Source: an uncultured Prevotellaceae bacterium
GTDB taxonomy: Bacteria > Bacteroidota > Bacteroidia > Bacteroidales > Bacteroidaceae
DNA length: 36,022 nucleotides
Assembly (NCBI GenBank): GCA_937893145.1
Contig: CALBJW010000135.1
Location: forward strand, 1-36,022
Reading direction: 5' to 3'
Position numbers and translations under genes: made by a program. Numbering within the stretch: the first letter of the stretch is position 1; every line of letters starts with the position of its first letter. Under the pieces are notes generated by a model, which worked only from the letters and a program-made list of their open reading frames with translations, was not told the origin of the DNA and did no database searches. Below are positions 17,049 to 25,665 of the stretch, piece after piece.

Positions 17049-19349
17049 ATGAAAAAAGTATTTGTAATGGCAATAGGAATTACAGCTCTGGCAGGATGCA
17101 CCACTGCCACTGACGGTGCTCAGTATGGTGGCAAAACTATTGATGAGGTGATAGCTGCCATGTCGCCTGAAGACAAGGCTAACTTCGTAATCGGTACTAA
17201 CCGTGTGAGTGAGACACCTCCTGATGCTCCCGCTTGCATCAAGCAGTATCCACAGATTCATCCTAAGTTCCAGAAGGATGCTGACAAGCATGGGGTGGAC
17301 AGTTGGGAGAGTTTCAACAGTTTTGTGGCTACCTACCAGTCGAAGGGCAGGGTGCAGGGTGCTGCTGGACAGCACTGGGCGAACGACTCGCTCGGCATTC
17401 CTCCATTCGTGTATGCTGATGGACCTGCTGGTCTGCGCATCGACCCAAAGCGTGAGGGCGATGATGGCGAATACTACTGCACTGCTTTCCCTACCGAAAC
17501 GGCTCTCGCTGCCACATGGGACCTCGACCTCGTGGAGGAGGTGACAACTGCTATGGGCGAGGAGGTGAAGGAATACGGTACGGATGTGCTGCTCTCTCCT
17601 GCCATCAACATTCACCGCAGTCCGCTCTGTGGTCGCAACTTCGAGTACTTCTCTGAAGACCCTCTGCTTGTAGGCAAGATGGCTGCGGCTTATATCAACG
17701 GCATTCAGAAGAATGGTGTGGGCACATCGCTCAAGCATTTCGCTGTGAACAATCAGGAGACTCACCGCAACGGTGTGAATGCCGTAGTCAGCATGCGTGC
17801 CCTGCGTGAGATTTACCTCAAGGGATTTGAGATAGCTGTCAAGGAGAGTCAGCCTTGGACTATCATGTCGTCGTACAACAAGATAAATGGTGTGTTCGCA
17901 TCGGAAAACAAATGGTTGCTCGAGGATGTGCTTCGTGGCGAATGGGGCTATGAAGGATTTGTGATGACCGACTGGTGGGCACAGGAGAACGGTGTGCGCC
18001 AACAGCTTGCTGGCAACGATCTTCTCATGCCTGGTACTCAGCGTCAGTATGATGAGGTGCTGAATGGCATCAAGGATGGTTCGCTTCCTGAGGAAGTCAT
18101 CAACCGCAATATCCGCCGCATCCTTACCACAATGGCTAAGAGTCCTGCAGCACAGGGATACGAGTACAGCAACAAGCCTGACCTCAAGGCTCATGCCGAG
18201 GTGACACATCGTGTGGCTTGTGAGGGTATGGTGCTTTTGAAGAATGATAACCAGACCCTCCCCCTTACAAAGGACAAGAGCATCGCTCTCTACGGAAATG
18301 CTGCGTATGAAATCCTCGTAGGCGGTTCGGGTTCGGGAAATGTGAATCGCAAGTACAAGGTTTCGCTTCGTGAAGGTTTGAACAATGCTGGTTTTGCTCT
18401 TGTTGATGACCTTGCTGCGCAATACAACAAATACCTCGATGCAGAACGTGCCAAGAAGCCAGCAGAAAACTTCTGGACTGTGCCTGTATTTGATGAAATG
18501 GTTCTCAACGAGGCAAATATTGACGACGACCTCACATCTGCCGAAGCTGCAATCTTCACCATCTGCCGTATGGCTGGTGAGGGAGGCGACCGCAAGTGTG
18601 AACAGGGCGATTATCTGCTCTCGGAGACTGAATCGAAGAACCTCCGTCTTGTAAGCAAGGTGGCTCACGAGAAGGGTGTGCCTCTCATCGTTGTCCTCAA
18701 CATGGGTAACATCATCGACATGAAGGAAATACTCGCTGCCCGTCCAAGTGCCATTCTCCACTCATGGCTTGGTGGTCAGGAAGCGGGCAACAGCATCGCT
18801 GATGTGCTTTCGGGCAAGGTGAACCCTTCGGGCAAACTCCCTATGACTTGGGCTATGAACTATGAGGACTATGCCTCGTCGAAGAATTTCCCATTCTCAG
18901 AGGGCGACTCCATCACTCGATACGAAGAGGACATCTATGTAGGTTATCGCCAGTTTGACAAGGAAAACCTCCAGCCTCTCTATCCATTCGGTTTTGGTCT
19001 TTCATACACCAACTTCGAATACTCCGACCTCAAGGTATCTAAACAGGGCGACAACCTCAAGGTGGAGGTAGCGGTCAAGAATATTGGCAAGGTAGCAGGC
19101 AAGGAATCTGTTCAGATTTATATCTCGGCTCCAACCTCCGAACTCGACAAACCAGTGAAGGAACTCAAGGCATTCGCCAAGACCAAGCTCCTCCAGCCTG
19201 GCAAGTCCGAGACTCTCACCATGACCATCCCTACTGCCTCCCTCTCTTCATGGGGCAAGGACGGATGGACTCTTGACAATGGAACCTATATCATCCACGC
19301 TGCTGCTAACGCTAATGATATAAAACTCTTTAAAGAAATAGAACTTTAG
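17049..19349 (+). CDS. GH3 beta-glucosidase, lipoprotein
   Basis: 766 residues. The N-terminus MKKVFVMAIGITALAGC has a lipobox (LAGC, Cys17), so the enzyme is membrane-anchored. The GH3 barrel contains VYADGPAGLRIDP, GTSLKHFAVNNQETHR and the nucleophile D308 in GFVMTDWWA. The second domain (about 385-630) carries MAGEGGDR with E511 as probable acid/base, and a fibronectin III-like domain ends the protein (about 660-766). It hydrolyses beta-linked glucose from cello- or xylogluco-oligosaccharides. Between IGTNRVSE and VQGAAGQHW (about 52-102) there is an insertion of roughly 45 residues that I do not remember in relatives, possibly a loop near the active site. It is the only plus-strand gene of the hemicellulose cluster. 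Confidence 0.94.
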   Translation: MKKVFVMAIGITALAGCTTATDGAQYGGKTIDEVIAAMSPEDKANFVIGTNRVSETPPDAPACIKQYPQIHPKFQKDADKHGVDSWESFNSFVATYQSKGRVQGAAGQHWANDSLGIPPFVYADGPAGLRIDPKREGDDGEYYCTAFPTETALAATWDLDLVEEVTTAMGEEVKEYGTDVLLSPAINIHRSPLCGRNFEYFSEDPLLVGKMAAAYINGIQKNGVGTSLKHFAVNNQETHRNGVNAVVSMRALREIYLKGFEIAVKESQPWTIMSSYNKINGVFASENKWLLEDVLRGEWGYEGFVMTDWWAQENGVRQQLAGNDLLMPGTQRQYDEVLNGIKDGSLPEEVINRNIRRILTTMAKSPAAQGYEYSNKPDLKAHAEVTHRVACEGMVLLKNDNQTLPLTKDKSIALYGNAAYEILVGGSGSGNVNRKYKVSLREGLNNAGFALVDDLAAQYNKYLDAERAKKPAENFWTVPVFDEMVLNEANIDDDLTSAEAAIFTICRMAGEGGDRKCEQGDYLLSETESKNLRLVSKVAHEKGVPLIVVLNMGNIIDMKEILAARPSAILHSWLGGQEAGNSIADVLSGKVNPSGKLPMTWAMNYEDYASSKNFPFSEGDSITRYEEDIYVGYRQFDKENLQPLYPFGFGLSYTNFEYSDLKVSKQGDNLKVEVAVKNIGKVAGKESVQIYISAPTSELDKPVKELKAFAKTKLLQPGKSETLTMTIPTASLSSWGKDGWTLDNGTYIIHAAANANDIKLFKEIEL

Positions 19350-19777
19350 GGAATTAAAAGTTAAAAATTAAAAGAAATTTAATTCAGAAATTAATTTGTC
19401 AAGAATTAGAGAATTTGAGAATTTTTCTTTCTGTTATAGTTTGGATTAATAAGAATTCTCAAAGCTTTGCTTAGGAAGCCATCCGGTAGGCTATCCATGC
19501 AGAAGGCATGAAAAATCTCATCAAATCAAGTGATACCCGAATGGCAAAAATTAACTTCCCTTAGGTCGTTGAGCTAAAAATTCTCTAATTCTCTAATTCT
19601 TGACCAATATAAATATAATTTCTGAATAAAATTTCTTTTAATTTTTTTTAATTTCTTTCAGTTTAGGAGCCCGTATAGGACTCCGTGCAAACAAGTATAT
19701 CGTTTCCTTTAACTTTTAATTCTTTTAATTTTTATTTTTTAACTTTTCTCGCCGTTCCATCCGAACGCTTTTCTATA
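19350..19777 (-). ncRNA. Candidate non-coding transcript
   Basis: A complete orphan promoter at 19807-19778 points leftward into sequence without a coding frame. The predicted RNA would begin near 19771. It contains a CGTTC-GGATG-GAACG hairpin (about 19753-19767) and a 7-bp hairpin GGAGTCC-TATAC-GGGCTCC (19684-19666), then enters the long inverted repeat. The 3' end is unknown; the repeat may stop transcription, or the RNA may run antisense to the end of GH3. There is no match to a family I can name. Confidence 0.4.
19365..19644. repeat. Long inverted-repeat (MITE-like) element, copy 1
   Basis: The core (19398-19604, 207 bases) is bounded by an 18-base perfect terminal inverted repeat, GTCAAGAATTAGAGAATT. 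Allowing one mismatch, the pairing reaches 29 bases. A second, outer inverted repeat (19365-19393 with 19616-19644) pairs at 28 of 29 positions. The interior shares blocks with copy 2 at 31007-31176: GGATTAATAAGAATT, the palindrome CAAAGCTTTG, a CCGG segment, a GGCATG, and a CTCAT-AAATCAA block. No open frame or transposase is inside. Either a non-autonomous mobile element or a conserved structured RNA would fit. Confidence 0.85.
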
Positions 19778-19807
19778 CAAAAGTATAAAAAATAACATCC
19801 CAACAAA
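19778..19807 (-). promoter_or_regulatory. Orphan Bacteroidota-type promoter
   Basis: On the minus strand TTTG (19807-19804), an exact 18-base spacer and TACTTTTG (19785-19778) fit the consensus as well as any gene promoter in the window. It lies downstream of the GH53 terminator and no gene follows, which points to a separate non-coding transcript. Confidence 0.55.
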
Positions 19808-19848
19808 GAGAAACAAAATTAAAGTCTCCAAAACACAGCAAAATCACA

Positions 19849-19889
19849 CAAAAAAGAAAAAAGGCATCTCGAAATCACTTCGAAATGCC
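19849..19889 (-). terminator. Rho-independent terminator of GH53
   Basis: On the minus strand GGCATTTCGAA and TTCGAGATGCC pair with one mismatch around a 5-base loop (19889-19863). They are followed at once by TTTTTTCTTTTTT. It lies 79 bases past the GH53 stop. Confidence 0.85.
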
Positions 19890-19967
19890 CATCACATAGT
19901 TTGGTTAACTAATTACCTTTTACCTTTATTAACTATTATCCAATCTTCAATATATTATTATTTACCT

Positions 19968-21917
19968 TCATAACATAATCTTACTGCCATTCTTGATGTA
20001 TAAACCATGAGGCAACCTTTCATCCAAGCTGTGTGGAAGTCCTTTCAAGTCGTAAATAACATATCTATCATTTGCATTACGAAGAACAGACTTTACACCT
20101 GTAGTTGTACCAGGAGTCACAGGGAAACCATGTTCCGAATGAGAGAACGCAACGAAATCAATATCAGGATAACTCTTTGTCAATCCCTTCAACGTAATAG
20201 GATAAGTTCCTGGATTATCTATTTCAAATTGCTTCGACTGATATGCCCATCTGTTCGATGGAGATAAGGCACCAGGAATACTAACAATCTTGTCACCAAC
20301 ATGCACAGTAAGAGACCTCTTTTCTGTTGAATGGAAACGTACATACATTGTATATTTTCCTGCCTCTGGGAAGTAAGCATTATAACAGATAGTAGCCTTA
20401 TGACTATCTCCAGAAGCAATATAACCTTGTCCTGTAGAACGCTGAACCTTCTTTGCTATTGTCAAGTCTCCGTTTATCACACCATCAAACCCTTCTCCAT
20501 TCTCCTGAAAAATAGTCACATCATCCTTCAAGAGACTTATGGTGTCTGTGTTTTCCACATGTCCTTGGTTGTCATATACCATAGCCGAGAATGAATAAGC
20601 TCCTTTTGGTAAAGAGTCAACATTAAAATAATAATATGTACTTGTGCCGTTGGTTTCTGCCGAGTCGTACATCTTACCATTCACATACAGATCCACATTC
20701 GAGACCTTTGTGACAGTTGTGCTTGCCTTTGCATAAATCTTAAGGGCAATAGTGTCAGACGTAGAATAAACCGTTGTGTCGCTTGGCTGAAACCAACTGG
20801 TAGATGCATACTTGCTAACCTTTGTATGTTTCACACCCTTAAAGGCATCCATCGCAACGGTACCTTGATGTGTAACAGAACTCCACGCACCAAGATTATA
20901 TCCCGAATTTTCGAATGCCTCAGGTTCCCAGTAGAAGCATCCAAGTTCTTTGTCGTTGATAAGTGCCTTGATGAATTCCGCAAAGAAACGGTTTGCATCG
21001 TATGGCTCTGTTCCATAATGTCCAGTTTCCATCACCATCACAGGCTTGTTGAATTTTGCCTTGAGGTTCTTGAACACATTGAGATATGTATTGACAGCAG
21101 TCTTGATGTTCGCATCATTAGTGATGTCGAGATGCGACCACTTTGGATAGCATGAGAAACCTAAACAATCATAATTCGCACCGTACTTCTCAAGGTTTGT
21201 GAACATATTACGAGCAGTGCTTTCATCATGTCCATTTGACAAGTGAATGATAGTGATGATGTTCTCGTCAATCTCCTTCACAGCCTTTGCTCCGGCATTG
21301 ATAAACTTCACAAAATTCTTTATGCCTTCAGTAGAATTTGTTCTTCCCGTTTCGTAGAGCATACCGAACTTTGTTTCGTTGCCCAAAGAAACCCATCGAG
21401 GAGTGATACCAGCATTTTTCAAACCCAACAACACATCACGAGTATGGTCGTACACATTCTTAGCCAACGCCTCTGCACTATGGTCTGTCCATTTTGCAGG
21501 AATGGTCTGGTTCTGCGAGTCTGCCCAAGTGTCACTGTAATGGAAACTAATCATTATCTTATATCCTTTTGCGTGGGCGCGCTTACTCAGGTTGATTACA
21601 TCATTCTTGCCACTCCATCCGCCACTTGGATTTACCCAAACACGAAAACGTATGGCATTCACACCAAAGTCATCCTTCAAGATATCCATCAAATCAGCCT
21701 TCTTGCCCTGACGATTACAATAATATGTACCCCAGCTTTCTTGCTGACTCAACCAACTAATATCCGCTCCAAAGGCAAATGTCTCCATGTTTGCATCATG
21801 GTCAAACGCAATTTCTGTTACAGTCTTGTCCTGTGCCTTCACATTATAAGTAAGTATAAAGGCAGCTAAAAATATAAAGAATCGCAATGAATTTGGTTTT
21901 GTGATTAGTTTTTTCAT
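19968..21917 (-). CDS. GH53 endo-beta-1,4-galactanase with Ig-like and CBM-like domains
   Basis: 649 residues with a signal peptide (about 1-28, ending NVKAQ). The GH53 barrel (about 42-360) has SFHYSDTWADSQNQTIPAKW, acid/base E181 (VSLGNET) and nucleophile E297 (VMVMETGHYG). An Ig-like module (about 385-465) and a CBM6/35-like beta-sandwich (about 475-605) follow. The protein ends in the tail YDLKG ... HGLYIKNGSKIM. Plain GH53 enzymes have about 350-400 residues, so the C-terminal half is an accessory extension for substrate binding and probably export. It cuts beta-1,4-galactan in type I arabinogalactan and rhamnogalacturonan I side chains. It diverges from the GH51-GH43 gene, whose arabinan activities act on the same polymers. 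Confidence 0.92.
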   Translation of the reverse strand: MKKLITKPNSLRFFIFLAAFILTYNVKAQDKTVTEIAFDHDANMETFAFGADISWLSQQESWGTYYCNRQGKKADLMDILKDDFGVNAIRFRVWVNPSGGWSGKNDVINLSKRAHAKGYKIMISFHYSDTWADSQNQTIPAKWTDHSAEALAKNVYDHTRDVLLGLKNAGITPRWVSLGNETKFGMLYETGRTNSTEGIKNFVKFINAGAKAVKEIDENIITIIHLSNGHDESTARNMFTNLEKYGANYDCLGFSCYPKWSHLDITNDANIKTAVNTYLNVFKNLKAKFNKPVMVMETGHYGTEPYDANRFFAEFIKALINDKELGCFYWEPEAFENSGYNLGAWSSVTHQGTVAMDAFKGVKHTKVSKYASTSWFQPSDTTVYSTSDTIALKIYAKASTTVTKVSNVDLYVNGKMYDSAETNGTSTYYYFNVDSLPKGAYSFSAMVYDNQGHVENTDTISLLKDDVTIFQENGEGFDGVINGDLTIAKKVQRSTGQGYIASGDSHKATICYNAYFPEAGKYTMYVRFHSTEKRSLTVHVGDKIVSIPGALSPSNRWAYQSKQFEIDNPGTYPITLKGLTKSYPDIDFVAFSHSEHGFPVTPGTTTGVKSVLRNANDRYVIYDLKGLPHSLDERLPHGLYIKNGSKIML

Positions 21918-21946
21918 CTCATATACCTTTTTTTAAGATTTCGATG

Positions 21947-21954
21947 CAAAATTA
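21947..21954 (-). promoter_or_regulatory. -7 promoter element of GH53
   Basis: TAATTTTG on the minus strand, 29 bases before the GH53 ATG, fits TAnnTTTG. No convincing -33 TTTG is seen. Confidence 0.55.
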
Positions 21955-21980
21955 GACAATATCACACTCTTTCCTTGTCA

Positions 21981-22061
21981 TTTATGGTACTTTATATGCC
22001 ATTTTATGGTCTAATGTCCTTTTTGTGTGATGTAATGTCTATTTTATGTTAGGTACTTTGA
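21981..22061. promoter_or_regulatory. Candidate operator with 21-bp-spaced direct repeats
   Basis: TAATGTCCTTTTTGTG (22012-22027) and TAATGTCTATTTTATG (22033-22048) are imperfect direct repeats exactly 21 bases apart. TTTATGGT occurs at 21981 and 22003. GGTACTTT occurs at 21986 and 22052. Direct half-sites two helical turns apart suit an AraC-type DNA-binding domain, and both flanking genes belong to one degradation pathway. The regulator encoded beyond the GH51-GH43 gene is the obvious candidate. Confidence 0.45.
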
Positions 22062-22072
22062 GACTTTAAATA

Positions 22073-22080
22073 TATCTTTG
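22073..22080 (+). promoter_or_regulatory. -7 promoter element of GH51-GH43
   Basis: TATCTTTG fits TAnnTTTG, 56 bases before the ATG. The nearest upstream TTTG (22057-22060) is only 12 bases away, so the promoter probably needs an activator bound at the repeats just upstream. Confidence 0.55.
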
Positions 22081-22136
22081 CAAATGAAATACTATACTAA
22101 TATAATATAAAACTTACACTATAACAACAAAACATC

Positions 22137-25100
22137 ATGAAAAAACTTTTATCGGCGGTACTGTTCTCTATGGGCTTGTCCGCAATGGCACAAGATGCTC
22201 CGATAAACATTGACCTCTCGAAGAAAGGCAATGTCGTTTCACCAAACCTTTATGGTATCTTCTTCGAAGAGATTAGTCATGCAGGCGATGGCGGTCTCTA
22301 TGCAGAACTTGTTCAGAATCGCGGTTTCGAGGAGCATGTGCTTCCTTCAAGCATGAGTCTGGATAACGGTCGTGCCGTAGCAGTGGATAGTCCAAACTAC
22401 GAGCACCGCAACAACCGTAAGTGGAGCATTCCTTGGGATGTAGAAGCAAAGAAGTATCAGGGTTGGAGCGTAAAGAGCAGTCTCTGCAATGTGAAGCACG
22501 AAGTGGTGCAGCTCTCTGCCCCACTCCACAAGAACACACCAAATGCCATGCAGCTCATCATGACAGACATGCAGAACGGTGGCAATGCACAGCTCATCAA
22601 CACAGGCTATTGGGGCATGGGACTCAAGCAGGGCGAGAAGTACGACCTCCGTTTCTATGTTAAGTCAGCCGACTGCAAAGGTAAAGTAACAGCTCGCATC
22701 GTTGATGAGAATGGAAAAGAATTTGGCTCAATAAGTTTCGATATAAAGAACACAAACGCTTGGGAGGAATACAAGGGTGTCATTCCAAGCACAGGAACAA
22801 CTGGCAAGGGTTCATTAGTTCTTGAGTTCAACGCACAAGGCACAGTACTCGTTGACTATGTATCTCTCTTCCCTCGCCACACATTCAAGGGACGCAAGAA
22901 CGGACAGCGCAAGGACCTCGCCCTCATGCTCCAGAATCTTCATCCTAAGTTCATGCGTTGGCCAGGTGGTTGCATCGTGGAAGGTGCAACATACGAGAAC
23001 CGCGTGAAGTGGAAGGAGACACTCGGCGACCCTATGACTCGTCGTGGTGAATGGGACCTCTGGGGCTATCGTGCCACTTGGGGCATGGGTTATCACGAGT
23101 TCCTTCAGTTCTGTGAAGACCTGAATATGGATGGTATGTTTGTTGACAATGCCGGCATGTCATGTTCTGTTCGTAATGGCGACTTCACATCTACCAACGA
23201 AGGTCTCGATGCATGTATTCAGGACTTCCGCGATGCCATCGAGTATGCTCTTGGCGACCCAGCAAAGAACAAGTGGGCAAAGATGCGTGCTGATGCAGGC
23301 CACCCTAAGCCATTCCCATTGAAGTATGTGGAGATTGGTAACGAGAATGTTGGTCCAGAGTATGTTAAGCACTTCAACTACATCTACAAGGTACTGAAGG
23401 CTGAGTACCCACAGATTACATTCATCAACACCCTCGGTCATACAGACCCATTGCTCGAACAGATTCCTGGCGATTATATGGTGGACCCTCACTGGTATCG
23501 TGATCCTAACTTCTTCTTCAACAACAACCACCTCTTCGATGATGCACCTCGCAATCACGATATCTATGTTGGAGAATATGCTTGTAACTCAGGTGTTGGT
23601 GGTGGCAATCTTCTTGCTGCTATCAGTGAGGCAGCCTTCATTCTCGGCATGGAGCGCAACAGCGATGTTGTCAAGATGACTTCCTACGCTCCTCTCTTCG
23701 AGAATGTAAACAAGAAGGACTGGCCTTGCAACCTCATCCATTTCAACAGCAATCAGACTTTCGGCCGTGCTTCGTACTATGTACAGCAGATGGCAGCCGA
23801 GAACCGTCCTACATACAATGTCTTTGTTGATGAGACATCAAAGGCGAGCAAGAGCGACCCATTCAAGGCTGGAACAATCGGTCTTGGCAGCTACGCTACT
23901 CAGGTAGAATACAAGAACATTCAGATTATCCCTGGAGGTCAGAAGAAGGCAAAGAAGTATGCCGTTAGCCTCTTCAACCACACTAAGGGCGAATGGAAGG
24001 TTACAAACGATGTTATTGCACAGACATCCAACCAGCAGTTGACTGTTGCCACACTCCCTAACTTCTCAAGCAACAACTTCACACTCACTCTCCAGGCTCG
24101 CAAGACTGGTGGTCGCGAAGGTTTCTTCATCTACTACGGAATGGACGAGAGAGGCATGAACGGATATGGTGTAAACATTGGTGGATGGAACAATTCACAG
24201 TCTGCCGTTGAGCAAATCAATCGTGGACGAACAAACGGTGTTTTGAGTCGCCAGGTTCGACAGACTATTGAGGACAACAAGTGGTACAACATCAAGATTG
24301 TTGTCACACCAGAAAGCGCAGTTGTATATGTTGATGGTAAGGAAATAACAACAGCCAAGCCACTCGTGCAGACTCGCCAGTTCTGCCAGACTGGTTACGA
24401 TGAACAGACAGGCGAACTTGTCATCAAGGTGGTAAACGGAACAGAACAGCCATACACTCGTGAGTTCAACATCACTGGTGCTAACCGCATCGAACCAAGA
24501 GGACGCATCATCACACTCGCTGGTAATGCCAACGATGAGAACACATTTGAACAGCCTACATTGCTTGCTCCAAAGACAACCATGTATGGTGAGTTTGGCG
24601 AGAAGTTCAAGTATGAATTTGCTCCAATGTCGTTCACTATCATGCGAATCAGAGTGGCTGGCGACAATCTCGCTCGCGCTCCACGCCCTCGCAACTGGGA
24701 GACAAACGACCCTAATGCTCACGACCCTGTAATGGCTAAGGGCGAAGACGGTCGCTACTACTGTTTCATGACAGGCATGAATGTAGGTGTTATGTCGAGC
24801 GAAGACATGGTCACATGGCGCAACGAACCTTCTGCCCTGAAGGAGACACCAGCATGGGCTCGCGATACTGTACCTGGTTACAACGGCCACACATGGGCAC
24901 CAGACATCAGCTATCACAACGGCATGTGGCACCTCTACTACTCATGTTCTACATTCGGAAAGAACGGTAGTGCTATCGGTCACGCCATCAACAAGACTCT
25001 CGACCCTAAGTCGCCAGACTTCGGATGGGAAGACAAGGGAATGGTTATCGCTTCGCATCGTCGTGTTGACAACTGGAACGCTATCGACCCTAACCTCATC

Positions 25101-25664
25101 GTTGACAAGAAGGGACAGCCTTACCTCACATACGGTTCGTTCTGGGATGGCATCCAACTCATCAAACTCAACAAGAAGGACTTCCAGACTCCAGTAACAA
25201 AGCCTGTAACCATAGCACGAAGAATTGGCAAGAAGCTCTCACTCGCTGAGACCAACAACGAGGCAAACTTCACAGTTGAGGGTGGCAACACTATCGAGGC
25301 TGGTGACAATGCTATCGAGGCTCCATTCATCTTCTACCATAATGGCTACTACTATCTCTTCGTAAGCTTCGACTACTGCTGCCGCGGACAGAACTCAACA
25401 TATAAGACTGTATATGGCCGTTCGAAGAAGATTGAAGGACCATACCTCGACAAGTCGGGCAAGAAGATGGAATATGGTGGCGGTACACGCCTCTATGGTC
25501 CTGATGAAGACTACTTCGGTGTAGGTCACAGTTCAGCCTACGAATGGGATGGCAAGTGCTACTTCATCTCACACGCATACGAAAAGGACAAGAATGGTGC
25601 TGCAAAACTCTTCATCCGTCCTATGGAATTTGACAAGGATGGTTGGATTGTAGAAGAAGAATAG
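22137..25664 (+). CDS. GH51-GH43 fusion: alpha-L-arabinofuranosidase plus endo-arabinanase-like domain
   Basis: 1175 residues with a signal peptide (to about AMAQD). The first part (about 22-840) is a GH51 enzyme. A CBM4/9-like domain lies at about 80-248, then the barrel with FMRWPGGC, acid/base E403 in VEIGNENVGPE and nucleophile E480 in YVGEYACNSG. A LamG/concanavalin-like insertion sits at about 580-745, and the GH51 beta-sandwich closes the module near MSFTIMRIRV. The second part (about 858-1175) is a GH43 propeller with base D863 (AHDPVMA), pKa residue D984 (NAIDPNL) and acid E1061 (AIEAPF). GHTWAPDISYHNG and YGSFWDGI are typical of endo-1,5-alpha-arabinanases. Both active sites look intact, so one protein could open arabinan and release arabinose. 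No frameshift is needed for the fusion. Its stop is one base from that of the convergent regulator. Confidence 0.93.
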   Translation: MKKLLSAVLFSMGLSAMAQDAPINIDLSKKGNVVSPNLYGIFFEEISHAGDGGLYAELVQNRGFEEHVLPSSMSLDNGRAVAVDSPNYEHRNNRKWSIPWDVEAKKYQGWSVKSSLCNVKHEVVQLSAPLHKNTPNAMQLIMTDMQNGGNAQLINTGYWGMGLKQGEKYDLRFYVKSADCKGKVTARIVDENGKEFGSISFDIKNTNAWEEYKGVIPSTGTTGKGSLVLEFNAQGTVLVDYVSLFPRHTFKGRKNGQRKDLALMLQNLHPKFMRWPGGCIVEGATYENRVKWKETLGDPMTRRGEWDLWGYRATWGMGYHEFLQFCEDLNMDGMFVDNAGMSCSVRNGDFTSTNEGLDACIQDFRDAIEYALGDPAKNKWAKMRADAGHPKPFPLKYVEIGNENVGPEYVKHFNYIYKVLKAEYPQITFINTLGHTDPLLEQIPGDYMVDPHWYRDPNFFFNNNHLFDDAPRNHDIYVGEYACNSGVGGGNLLAAISEAAFILGMERNSDVVKMTSYAPLFENVNKKDWPCNLIHFNSNQTFGRASYYVQQMAAENRPTYNVFVDETSKASKSDPFKAGTIGLGSYATQVEYKNIQIIPGGQKKAKKYAVSLFNHTKGEWKVTNDVIAQTSNQQLTVATLPNFSSNNFTLTLQARKTGGREGFFIYYGMDERGMNGYGVNIGGWNNSQSAVEQINRGRTNGVLSRQVRQTIEDNKWYNIKIVVTPESAVVYVDGKEITTAKPLVQTRQFCQTGYDEQTGELVIKVVNGTEQPYTREFNITGANRIEPRGRIITLAGNANDENTFEQPTLLAPKTTMYGEFGEKFKYEFAPMSFTIMRIRVAGDNLARAPRPRNWETNDPNAHDPVMAKGEDGRYYCFMTGMNVGVMSSEDMVTWRNEPSALKETPAWARDTVPGYNGHTWAPDISYHNGMWHLYYSCSTFGKNGSAIGHAINKTLDPKSPDFGWEDKGMVIASHRRVDNWNAIDPNLIVDKKGQPYLTYGSFWDGIQLIKLNKKDFQTPVTKPVTIARRIGKKLSLAETNNEANFTVEGGNTIEAGDNAIEAPFIFYHNGYYYLFVSFDYCCRGQNSTYKTVYGRSKKIEGPYLDKSGKKMEYGGGTRLYGPDEDYFGVGHSSAYEWDGKCYFISHAYEKDKNGAAKLFIRPMEFDKDGWIVEEE

Positions 25665-25665
25665 T

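Larger units (their letters stand above)
19350..19967. other. Intergenic region, AT-rich and structured, without protein gene
   Basis: Between GH3 (plus) and GH53 (minus, so convergent) lie 618 bases with no protein-like frame. They contain the inverted-repeat element (19365-19644), a strong small hairpin at 19666-19684 (GGAGCCC, GTATA, GGACTCC), runs of ATTAAAAG/CTTTTAAT repeats, an orphan minus-strand promoter (19778-19807) and the GH53 terminator. Confidence 0.8.

Noticed and set aside
16992..18761. 589-codon open frame on the minus strand opposite GH3
   Set aside because: It lies wholly antisense to an intact GH3 gene with catalytic motifs. Its translation has no domain, signal or protein-like pattern, and it arises from the codon bias of the opposite strand.
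24195..24932. 245-codon open frame on the minus strand inside GH51-GH43
   Set aside because: It is antisense to the fusion gene, across the GH51/GH43 junction, with no recognisable domain.
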